DNA from: Vicinamibacterales bacterium
GTDB taxonomy: Bacteria > Acidobacteriota > Vicinamibacteria > Vicinamibacterales > Fen-181
Length of the DNA: 64,000 bases
Assembly (NCBI GenBank): GCA_036504215.1
Contig: DASXVO010000021.1
Span: 1-64,000 of the forward strand
Direction of reading: 5' to 3'
Part shown: one piece after another, positions 19,046 through 29,700 of the stretch
Position numbering within the stretch: the first letter of the stretch is position 1
Layout: every line of letters begins with the position of its first letter
Made by a program: the position numbers and the translations under genes
The notes under the pieces: model-generated
Told to the model about the DNA's origin: nothing
The model's input: only the letters and a program-made list of their open reading frames with translations
Databases searched by the model: none

Positions 19046-20278
19046 TTGGCCGACATCCCGAACGGTGGCGCCGCGCGCGCCGGTTCCATCTCTCCATGGC
19101 TCGTGCTCGCCCTGCTGGCGCTTGGCGAGTTCCTCGGCATGACGCTCTGGTTCTCGGCAACCGCCGTGACCGGCGCGCTGGTGGGCGAGTTCCGTCTCTC
19201 GGCCGGCCAGACCGCGTGGCTGACGATGGCCGTGCAGGGCGGGTTCGTGGCGGGCACGCTGGTGAGCGCGGTGTTGAACCTGCCCGATCTGATCGCCACC
19301 CGGCGTCTGTTCGCGCTCGGCTGCTTCTGCGGTGCCGTCGTCACCTCGGCGATCACGTTGACCCACGGCGCGACCCCCGCCATCGCGCTGCGGTTCGCGA
19401 CAGGCGTCGCGCTCGCATTGGTCTACCCGACCGGAATGAAGATCGTCTCCGGCTGGTTCAGGGATCGGCGCGGCACGGCGCTGGCCGTGCTCGTCGCCGC
19501 GCTCACCGTCGGGCAGGCGTTCCCGTATCTGCTCGCGTCGCTCGTCGGCTCCGCAAGCTGGCGGACGCAGATGCTCGTCACCGCCGGCCTGGCGGTCGTC
19601 GGCGGGTTGATCGTGTTGCTGTTCGTCCATGAGGGGCCCTACGATGCGCCGGCCGAACGCTTCGATCCCCACGCCGCGGTCCGCGTCTACATCGACCGCC
19701 GCACCCGCTTCGCGGTGTTCGGCTACCTCGGACACCAGTGGGAGTTGTATGCGATGTGGACGTGGATTGGCACCTTCGCCGGCGCAAGCCTCGCAGCGCA
19801 CGGCCAGACCGAGGTGGCGCGCGCGGCGTCCGCCGTGGCGTTCATCGGCGTCGGAGCCGGGGCGATCGGGTGCCTCATGGCCGGCTTCGCCGGCGATCGC
19901 CTCGGCAAGGCGCGGGTCGCTGGCCTGGCGCTGCGGGTCTCGGGGTGCTGCGCACTCCTGTCGGGCCTGGTCTACGGCCGCCATCCCCTCCTGCTCTTCC
20001 TCTTCGTGGCCGTCTGGGGCACCGCCGTCGTCGCCGACTCGGCGCAATTCTCTGCGCTCGTGGCCGACAACAGCCGTCCGGAGTACGTGGGCACCGCGCT
20101 CACGGTCGAAACCTGCAGCGGCTATCTGCTGACGATGCTCACCATCCGCCTCGTCCCGACGCTCGCGGGGTTCTTTGGCTGGCAGTGGGTGTTCCTCGCG
20201 CTCGTGCCCGGGCCGGTGTTTGGGGCGTGGGCGGTACGACGGATACAAGTCGGAACTGACGGTCTCAGTCGAGACTGA
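19046..20278 (+). CDS. MFS transporter
   Basis: About 410 residues with some 12 membrane helices, opening with LALLALGEFLGMTLWFSATAV, a sequence seen in MFS permeases of the NarK/CynX-like type. YPTGMKIVSGWFRDRRGTALAVL is the MFS loop and helix 5 region. The frame is open back to 18776, but the intervening stretch is a low-complexity spacer. A TTG at 19046 is the best start just before the first helix, with only a weak ribosome site, so the start is uncertain. The last codons and stop (VGTDGLSRD) lie inside a 19-bp tandem repeat. The substrate is unknown. Confidence 0.72.
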   Translation: MADIPNGGAARAGSISPWLVLALLALGEFLGMTLWFSATAVTGALVGEFRLSAGQTAWLTMAVQGGFVAGTLVSAVLNLPDLIATRRLFALGCFCGAVVTSAITLTHGATPAIALRFATGVALALVYPTGMKIVSGWFRDRRGTALAVLVAALTVGQAFPYLLASLVGSASWRTQMLVTAGLAVVGGLIVLLFVHEGPYDAPAERFDPHAAVRVYIDRRTRFAVFGYLGHQWELYAMWTWIGTFAGASLAAHGQTEVARAASAVAFIGVGAGAIGCLMAGFAGDRLGKARVAGLALRVSGCCALLSGLVYGRHPLLLFLFVAVWGTAVVADSAQFSALVADNSRPEYVGTALTVETCSGYLLTMLTIRLVPTLAGFFGWQWVFLALVPGPVFGAWAVRRIQVGTDGLSRD

Positions 20279-20358
20279 CGCACTCAGTCGGACGACGAGC
20301 CTGCCAGTCGGGGCTGACGATGTCAGTCGGAGCTGACGATGCCAGTCGGGGCGGGCCT
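20248..20358. repeat. 19-bp tandem repeat over the MFS stop codon
   Basis: Five to six imperfect copies of a 19-base unit, consensus AGTCGGRRCTGACGNTGTC, begin before the MFS stop codon and run into the spacer. Each unit with its neighbour can form a small GTCAG/CTGAC stem. A further GCGGGC/GCCCGC stem closes the array (20351-20368). A related single unit lies at the stop codon of the giant RCC1 gene, 12.3 kb away. Confidence 0.8.
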
Positions 20359-20765
20359 GCGCGCCCGCAGCGCCAGCGATGACCCGAAAACGAGCAGGCA
20401 GTTGGCAGGCCAGCGACCGGCCCCACAGTTCCTCGACATGGCGATCGCGTCCGAACTCAAGAAGGCGGGAAAGGTCGCGGGGTCAGCCAAGAGGCAGCGG
20501 CTGGTCGTCATCGGACCTGGCCTCACCCGCCCGCATGGATGCCGCCGCTCCAGTCGCTCGATGACACAGCCAGTTGTCGCCTTTCTGATATAACGACTTT
20601 ACGCAGGGCCAGCTCCACGAGGTGTGGTATAAGGCGCTGTCGATCTCGTGTTCCGCTGTGGCGCCGTCGCCGTTCAAACCCACACAAGTTCTCACCGCGT
20701 CACGCAGAACGAGGCTCGCGGATTCGCTCCGAATCGCGCCCTTCATCCAGTTGGGAGAAGTCGGC
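20359..20765 (+). promoter_or_regulatory. Leader region of the giant RCC1 gene
   Basis: This is a 400-base gap without a convincing gene. TATAAC (20589-20594) and TATAAG (20628-20633) are possible -10 boxes, but neither has a good -35 at 17 bases. A ribosome site, GGGAGAAG, lies just before the ATG at 20766. Confidence 0.3.
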
Positions 20766-23700
20766 ATGCGGCAAAAACCCGTCGTGCTCGTTGGCCTGGT
20801 CGCGGTCATCGCGTTGTGCGCAGCCGGCGTCCAGGTCTGGGCGACGGGAGCAGTTCAGGGGCGGCCAGCACTGTCCGGAGGAGCCGGCGCGGCGGCAACC
20901 GACGCGACAGCCATTGGCCCGGCGCCCGCGCCGGAAGCCAAACCCATGGGCGCCACGATCGTGGCGCCGACCGTCGGGGGGAACATCGACCCTGCCGCAC
21001 TCGAGAGCGATTCCGCGGGGCGCAACCAGGCGACACCCGTCGCAGCCGGCGAACCACCGATCCCGGCGAGTTTCCCAACCTCAATCGGTGCGATGCGCAG
21101 CAACCCACCCGAGGCGCGGGGCCCGTCGGACGCGCCGCCCCGCCTGCCCGAATCCGGTCCGAACTCGGTGGTAGCGGTCGCCACCGCGTCCTATCCCTGG
21201 TCGTCGCCGACATCGAACTACCACACCTGTGCCCTGACGGCCGCGGGCGCGGTGAAGTGCTGGGGCCCGAACGAGAGCGGGCAGTTGGGCAACAGCACGT
21301 ACGCCGATTCCACGACGCCGGTCGATGTCAGCACGCTCTCGAGCGGTGTGGCGAGCATCGTGACAGGCGCGAACCACAGTTGCGCGTTGACGACGGCGGG
21401 CGGCGTGAAGTGCTGGGGATCCAACAGCTGGGGGCAGATCGGCGACGGCACCTGGAACTGGCGCTCGGCGCCCGTGGACGTCACCGGCCTCACGAGCGGG
21501 GTTCTGGCGGTGACGGCTGGCGCCTACCATACATGCGCACTGATCACCGGCGGTGCCCTGAAGTGCTGGGGCTACAACACCTACGGCCAGTTGGGTGACG
21601 GCACCACATCCAACCGCAATGCGCCGGTCGATGTCACGAACGCGAGCAACGGCTTCGCGGGGATTTCCGCCGGCGGCGTGCACACCTGCGCGGTGACGTC
21701 TGGCGGCGGCGTGAAGTGCTGGGGCTACAACTCATACGGCCAGGTTGGCGACGGCACGACGACGAGCCGAAGCGTGGCAACCGACGTGAGCGGCGCTGCC
21801 AGCGGCTTCAGTGTCGTGGCGTCCGGTGGTCTGAGTACATGCGCCATCACCACGGGCGGCGGGCTCAAGTGCTGGGGCTACAACAACTACGGCCAACTGG
21901 GCGACACCACCACCTTCCAGCGCACCTCGCCGGTCCCCGTCTCCGGGCTTGTGAGCGGTGTCATCTCCGTCAGTCTCGGCTCGAACCATACGTGCGCCAC
22001 ACTGACCGGCGGCGCCTTGAAGTGCTGGGGAAGCAACTCGAGTGGCCAGATCGGTGATGGAACGACGACTACGCGCAGCACGCCAACAACAGTGAGCGGC
22101 CTGTCGAGTGTCGCCGTCGTCGCCGCCGGCGATGTCCATTCGTGCGCGGCAACCACAGACGGTCGGCTCCACTGCTGGGGAGGCGACGGGCTCGGTCAGT
22201 TGGGTGATACGCCGACGACCGGCCGGCTGTTGCCGGGCGGCGTGCAGGGGGTGGAAGCGGCCACGCTCGCGACCAGCGCGGCCGCACACACCTGCGTGGC
22301 GACGGGCACCGGCATGCAGTGCTGGGGGCTCAACTCGAACGGTCAGCTGGGCAACGGCACCATGACGAACCGGACCACGCCCGGCGATGTGCCAGGCATC
22401 GGTCCGGGCGTGGCGGCGATCGGCGCGAGGAATCAGTTCACCTGCACGCTGACGTCGGCCGGCGGCGTGAAGTGCTGGGGATACAACGGCTCGGGCCAGC
22501 TGGGCGACGGCACCACCACGGCGAAGACCACGCCGGCCGATGTCGCCGGCCTCGCCAGCGGTGTGACCGCGCTGGCCGTCGGCCCGGAGTTCGCCTGCGC
22601 CCTGACCACCGCTGGCGGCGTGAAATGCTGGGGAGGGAACTGGAATGGAGAGTTGGGCGACGGCACCACCACCAGTCGCAGCGTGCCAGGCGATGTGACC
22701 GGCCTCACGAGCGGGGTCGTCGCGATCGGCGCCGGCGGCAACCACGGCTGCGCCGTCATGACTGCCGGCACCATCAAGTGCTGGGGCTGGAACGGAAGCG
22801 GACAACTCGGCGACAGCACCACCACGCGTCCGGCGGCGCCAGTCGACGTGGTCGGCATCTCCAGCGGAACCAAGTCGCTCGCGCTGGGCTCGAACCACTC
22901 CTGCGCCCTGGCAACGGCGGGAACCGTCAAGTGCTGGGGCTCGAACTGGGCCGGACAGCTTGGGGACGGAACCTGGACGCAGCGAACGACTCCAGTCGAC
23001 GTTGTTGGCCTCGGCGGCGTGGCGACGCTGACAGCAGGCTCGTCACACACCTGCGGCATCACGAGTGGGGGCAACCTCCAGTGCTGGGGCTGGAACCAGT
23101 ACGGTCAACTCGGCGACGGGACGACCTCGGCCCGCTGGGCCCCAACCGCCATCACCGGTCTCGCCGGTGCCGCAGCGGCTATCGGTGCTGGCGACCGCCA
23201 CACGTGCGCGGTCCTCACTTCCGGCGCGGTGCAGTGCTGGGGTTCCGACGCCAACGGCCAACTCGGCTCGGGCCGCGCGCTCTTCCGGCCGTTCCCGGCG
23301 GAGCTCGGCGGTTTCGGTAGCGCTCTCGCGACGGTGACGCCGGGCAACTCGGTTCAGATCTACGACGGCACCGCGAAGGCCACGACGGTGGCGACCACGC
23401 CGCCGGGTCTTGCCGTCACGACCACGTACACCGGCATCGGCGACACGACCTACGCGCAGAACGTGACGGCACCGAGCGCGGCGGGCACCTACCTGGTCGT
23501 GGCGGTGGTGAGCGACGCGGCCTATGTCGGCTCCGGCAGCGGCACCCTGGTGATCAACAATGCCGCCCCCACCGTGGCCTCCATCAGCCCGTCATCCGCG
23601 CCGGACTACTCCTTCACGCCGGTCACTATCACCGGCACGAACTTCATGCCTGGAGTGTCGGTCCGTCTGAACGGCGCGCTGCTGCCATCGACGTTCGTGA

Positions 23701-26700
23701 ACAGCACCACGCTGACGGCGGTCGTGCCGCCAGGCGCGGCGGGCGTCGCCGCGGTCTTCGTGCGCAACCCCGAACCGACGTCCGGTAACGCGGCCTCGAA
23801 CTTTGCGTACCTCGCCTATCCGCGCATCACATCGCTGGCGCCCGCGTCAGGTCCGGCCGGCACGTCGGTGACGATCACCGGCACGAACTTCAGCGACACC
23901 GATGCGGCGGTGTCGTTCGGCGGCCAGGCGGCGGCGGTGACGAGCCGCTCGGCCACGCAGATCGTGGCGACGGTGCCCGGCGGCACCGCCAGCGGCCTCG
24001 TCGATGTCACGGTCACGAACGTCGCGCTGGGCCGGAGCCGGACGTACACACGCGCCTATTCGGTCGGGACGGCGCGGCCTGGCGTGGCCGGCGCCATCGC
24101 CGCGGGTGGAGCGTTCTCGTGCGCGGTCACGAGCACGGGCGGCGTGCAGTGCTGGGGATCGAACGGGGCGAATGAGCTTGGCGACGGGACGACCGTCAGC
24201 CGGTCGGTGCCAGCCGCCGTGTCCGGGCTCACGAGCGGGATGGCCGGCGTCACGGCCGGCAGTTCGGGCTCCCACGGGTGTGCGCTCACGACCGGCGGCG
24301 GTGTGAAGTGCTGGGGCCAGAACGGCTACGGCCAGCTCGGTGACGGCACGACGACGAGCCGGTCGATGCCGGTCGATGTCGTGAGCCTGCCGAGCGGCAT
24401 CGTGGCGGTGACCGCCAGCGGGTCCCACACCTGCGCCCTGACGATGAACGGCGGCGTGAAGTGCTGGGGGCGGAATATGTATGGAGAGGTCGGCGACAAC
24501 ACCACGACCGACCGCTCGAGCCCGACGGACGTCGTCGGCCTGGCAAACGGCGTGCGCGCGATCGGCGTGGGCCTCTACCACTCGTGCGCGGTGCTCACCG
24601 ATGGCAACGCCAGGTGCTGGGGCCGGAACAACTACGGTCAGCTCGGCGACGGGACGACGACCGATCGTCCGACGCCCGTCGTCGTCCAGGGCTGGTCGGG
24701 CGGCGCGGCGGTCGTCGTGGGCGGCTACTACCACACCTGCGCGATTACCTCGAGCGGGGTCAGTTGTTGGGGCTACAACAGCTCCGGCCAACTGGGCGAC
24801 GGGAGCACGACGAACCGGACGGCGCCCGGTGCCGTGTCCGGCTTGGCGGCCGGCGTGACAGCGCTCGCTGCGGGCGGAAACCATACGTGTGCCGTGGCGA
24901 CCGACGGCACGGCGAGATGCTGGGGCTCCAACCCCGCCGGCCAACTCGGCGACGGGACCACGACGAATCGGTCAACACCGGTCAGCGTCTCCGGCCTCGC
25001 CGCGAGCGCGAGCGCCGTCGCCGGCGGCTCCGATCACACCTGCGCGCTCCTCGCCGACGGCGGCGTGCAGTGCTGGGGCAATGACGTCCTGGGCGGAACG
25101 GGCTCTGGCACGACGGTCTTACGCACGGTCCCGGGCGATGTGTCCACGCTGGCGACGGGGGGCCTCGACCTCACAGCCGGGATGTATCATGCCTGCGCGC
25201 TGACGTCTGGAGGCGTGGTCAAGTGCTGGGGCAGCAACATCAGCGGCCAACTCGGCGATGGCACGACGGTCAGCCGAGCCCTGCCGGCCGCCGTGATTGG
25301 CCTGCAGGCCGGGATCAGAGGCGTCGCCGCCGGGATGTCGCATGCCTGCGCCATCACGAGCGGCGGCGGCGTGAAGTGCTGGGGCCAGAACTCCAACGGT
25401 CAACTCGGCGATGGCACGACGACGATGCGATTTACGCAAGCGGACGTGACAGGACTGACGAGCGGCGTCTCGGCGGTCACCGCCGGGTCTTACCACACCT
25501 GCGCACTGACATCCTCCGGCGGCGTGAAGTGCTGGGGCTCCAACTCGTCCGGCCAGCTCGGTGACAACACCACCACGCAGCGCTCGGCTCCTGTTGACGT
25601 CTCCGGTCTGACGAGCGGCGTCATCGGCCTCACGGCGGGCTACTCCCACACGTGCGCCCTGATGGGCGCGGGCGGCATGAAGTGCTGGGGCTCCAACTCG
25701 TACGGCCAGCTTGGCGATGGCACGACCACGCAGCGTCTCGCGCCCGTCGACGTCAGCGGCCTCGCTGCCGGCGTCGGTGGTGTCGCAGCGGGCGCGGGGG
25801 CCAATCACACCTGCGCGTGGACGACTGGCGGCGCGCTCAAGTGCTGGGGCGCGAACTCCTACGCCCAGGTCGGCGACGGAAGCTACACGAACCGAACCGC
25901 ACCCGTCGATGTGACCGGCCTGTCGAACGGCGTCAGCGCTGTCGCAGCAAGCGCCTATCACACCTGCGCACTGACAAGCGGGGGTGGCGTCAAGTGCTGG
26001 GGGAGCGGCCAGTACGGCGCGGTCGGCGACGGCAGCACGACGACCCGTCTCACCCCGGTCGATGTCGTCAACCTGTCGAGCGGCGTCACCTCCATCGCGG
26101 CAGGGTCCAGCTACAGCTGTGCCGTGACGGGCAGCGGCGGCATCCAGTGCTGGGGCGACAACTCGATGGGTCAACTCGGCGATGGCCGGCCGCTGATCCG
26201 GCTGTACCCCTCCAACGCCAGCGGCTACGGCGCCATCGTGATCCTGGGCAACCTCGATCAGACCTACGACGGCACGCCCAAGGCGGTCACGGCAGCCACC
26301 GTGCCCCCGGGCCTGGCCGTGACGATAACGTATCGCGGAACCGGAACGACCACGTACGGGCCCACCACCGCAGCGCCGACAGATCCGGGCTGGTACGTCG
26401 TAGTGGCCACCGTCAACGACTCGACCATCGCCGGCTCCGGATCGGCGGGCGCCACGCTCACGATCAACAACGCCGTGCCGGTGGTGTCGTCGGTCGCCCC
26501 GCCCTCTGGCCCAGACTTCGGCGGCACTCTCATCACGGTGTCGGGAACCGGCTTTAGGCCTGGCGCGACGGTGCAGATTAACGGTCTCGCGGCAGCGGGC
26601 GTCTACGTCAACGCGACGACCATGACGGCCGTGACGCCGTCCTCGGCCGCCGCCGGCGCGGCGACGGTCACGGTTCGCAATCCGGACCCGACGCCGGGCG

Positions 26701-29700
26701 CCGCGACGACCACCTTCACCTACCTGGCCTATCCGGCCGTGACCGGCATCGCGCCGGCGTCCGGGACAGCCGGAACGGCCGTCACGATCACCGGGAGGAA
26801 CTTCGCCAGCGACGTGGCGACCGTGTTCGGGTCGAGCACCGGCCCCGTGACCAACGCGTCGGCCACCCAGATTGTCGCGACCGTGCCGAGCGGCCTGTCG
26901 CCAGGGCCCGTTGATCTCACCGTGGTCAACGTCACGCTGGGGCAAAGCCGGACGTACCAGCGGGCGTTCACGATCGGCACCGTGCTGGCGGGCACCGCGA
27001 ATACCGTGGCCGGAGGCGGCTCGTTCACGTGCGCGGTCACGAGCACCGGCGGCGTGCAGTGCTGGGGCGACAACTCCTCCGGCCAACTCGGCGACGGCAC
27101 GACCATGCCGCGCGGCACGCCAACCGACGTCCCCGGCCTCACGGCCGGGATGAAAGCCGTCGTTGCGGGCTACAGACACAGTTGCGCGCTCACCAGCGGG
27201 GGCGGCGTCCTGTGTTGGGGCGACAACAATTACGGCCAGCTCGGCGACGGCACGACGAAGAATCGGGTTACCCCGGTGGACGTTGCCGGTCTCGGAGGCG
27301 GCGTCGTTGCGCTCGCCGGCGGCTCCAACCACACCTGCGCGATCACGAATGGCGGCGGCGTCAAGTGCTGGGGCTCCAACAGCTATGGGCAGCTCGGGGA
27401 TGGCACGACGACGCAGCGCATGCTCCCGGTGGATGTGCCCGCGCTCCTTGCCGGCATCACGGGACTGACGGCGGGCACGTCCCATACCTGCGCTGTCACC
27501 GGCGCAGGCGCGGTCCAATGCTGGGGCTACAACAACTACGGCCAACTTGGGGACGGGACGACGACGAACCGAAGCACCCCGGTCGGTGTGGTTGGCCTGG
27601 CCACGGGCGTGACGGCGGTGGCGGGCGGCAACTACCACAGCTGCGCGCTCGCCGGCAGCGGCGCCGTGATGTGCTGGGGCCAGAACTTCTCCGGTCAACT
27701 CGGCGACGGCACGACCACCGGCGCCGTCAGCCCGGTGGCCGTGGCCGGCCTGGCGAGTGATGTGGCGGGATTGACCGCCGGCAGTTCCCACACCTGTGCC
27801 TTCACGGCCGGCGGAGCGGTGCAGTGCTGGGGCAGCAACACGTCTGGACAGCTAGGCGATTCCACCCTGACGAACCGACCGACGCCGGTCACCGTGGTCA
27901 ACCTCGCCGGAGCCGTTGCGGCACTCGACGCCGGCGACTCGCACACGTGTGCCACCATCCGGGGCGGCGGCGTCCAGTGCTGGGGCTCGAACGCTTACGG
28001 CCAGCTCGGGGATTCGTCGGTCGTGGTTCGGACGGCGCCGGCCGATGTGGCGACCTCGGTGGCCGCGAGCGCGCTGGCGGTTGGCGGTTCCCACGCGTGC
28101 CGCCTCGTGACTGGCGGCGTGCAGTGCTGGGGGTTGAACTCGAGCGGCCAACTCGGAGACTACACGACGATCAGCCGATCGCTGCCGGCCAATGTCGTCG
28201 GTATGACCGGCGCCTCCGGCATCGCCGCGGGGGGATCGCATTCCTGCGCGACGACCGCCAGCGGTGGCGTGAAGTGCTGGGGTAGTAACAGCTACGGCCA
28301 GGTGGGAATCGGATCTACCGGAGGCAGCCGCTCCACCCCAAGCGATGTCGTCGGCCTGAGCGATGCGGCGCTGGTCGGAGCCGGCTCGAACCACACGTGC
28401 GCGCTGACAGCCAGTGGCGCGGTGACGTGCTGGGGCTACAACAACTACGGCCAACTGGGAGACGGATCCGCGACGAATCGTTCCACGCCGGTAGCCGTAT
28501 CGGGTCTCGCGAGCGGCGCGACCGCGCTCGCCGCGGGCGGCAGCCACACGTGCGCCGTCACCGCCGGAGGCGGCGTGAAGTGCTGGGGCTACAACTCCAG
28601 CGGCCAGCTGGGAGACGCGTCCACCACGAGCCGAAGCACGCCCGTGGATGTCACCGGGCTGGCCAGCGGCGTGGTTGGCCTGGCGGCAGGCTACTCCCAC
28701 ACGTGCGCGCTGACGAGCAGCGGCGGTGTGAAGTGCTGGGGCTCCAACTACTATGGTCAACTCGGTGACGGATCGACCACGACGCGCACCACGCCAGTCG
28801 ATGTGACGAGCCTGGCGAGCGGGGTCACCGCCATCGGCGCCGGCTACTACCACACGTGCGCGATCACGACCGGCGGCGGGGCGCAGTGCTGGGGCCAGAA
28901 TTCGAGCGGGCAACTGGGCGACGGCTCGCTGGTGAATCGCTCCACGCCCGTCGATGCCACGGGCCTGACGAGTGGCGTCCTGTCTATCGGTGGTGGGAGC
29001 AGCCATTCGTGCGCGCTGGTGACCGGAGGCGGGGTCAAGTGCTGGGGCAACGATTCGACCGGGCAACTGGGCAGCGGCCGGGCGCTCCTCCAGCCCGCGC
29101 CAGCCGATGCGGCCGGGTACGGCGCCAGCGTCACGCTGTCGAATCTAGTACAGACGTATGACGGCACGCCGAAATCCGCGGCTGTCGGCACCACGCCGAC
29201 CGGCCTGACGGTGGCGGTCACCTACCTCGGCATCGACGGGACGATGTACGGCCCGACCACGACACCACCGACGGACGGAGGCACCTACCTCGTGATGGCG
29301 AAGGTTGCCGACGCGGTGTACAGCGGATCCGGCAGCGCCACGCTGATCGTCTACAACCCGATCCCCGCCATCGCCACGCTCACCCCGTCGTCGGGACCCG
29401 ACGCGGGCGGAACGACGATCACGATCTCCGGCGCGGGCTTCCGGCCGGGGGTGCTGGTGCAGATCGGCGGCCTCACGGCGGCGGGTGTCTACGTCAACGA
29501 CACGACGATGACGGCTACGGCGCCCTCGTCCGCGCTTGCGGGCATTGTCGACGTGTTCGTCAGAAACGCCGAGCCCGCGCTGCCAGGGCGGGCGTCGAGC
29601 ACCTTCACGTATCTCGCGTACCCCCGAATCACCTCGCTCTTGCCGGGCTTCGGCATCGCAGGCACCGTCGTGACGATCACGGGCGCGAACTTCAGCAACA

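Noticed and set aside
20248-20358. CRISPR-like array
   Set aside because: Units are directly adjacent at 19 bases without spacers, and no cas genes are present.
25119-27791. 890-codon minus-strand frame within the giant RCC1 gene
   Set aside because: It is the repetitive mirror of the RCC1 repeats (strings such as RARVGVARR). No fold, start signal or family is seen. The same applies to the minus frames at 21732-22898, 27852-29066 and 29145-31298.
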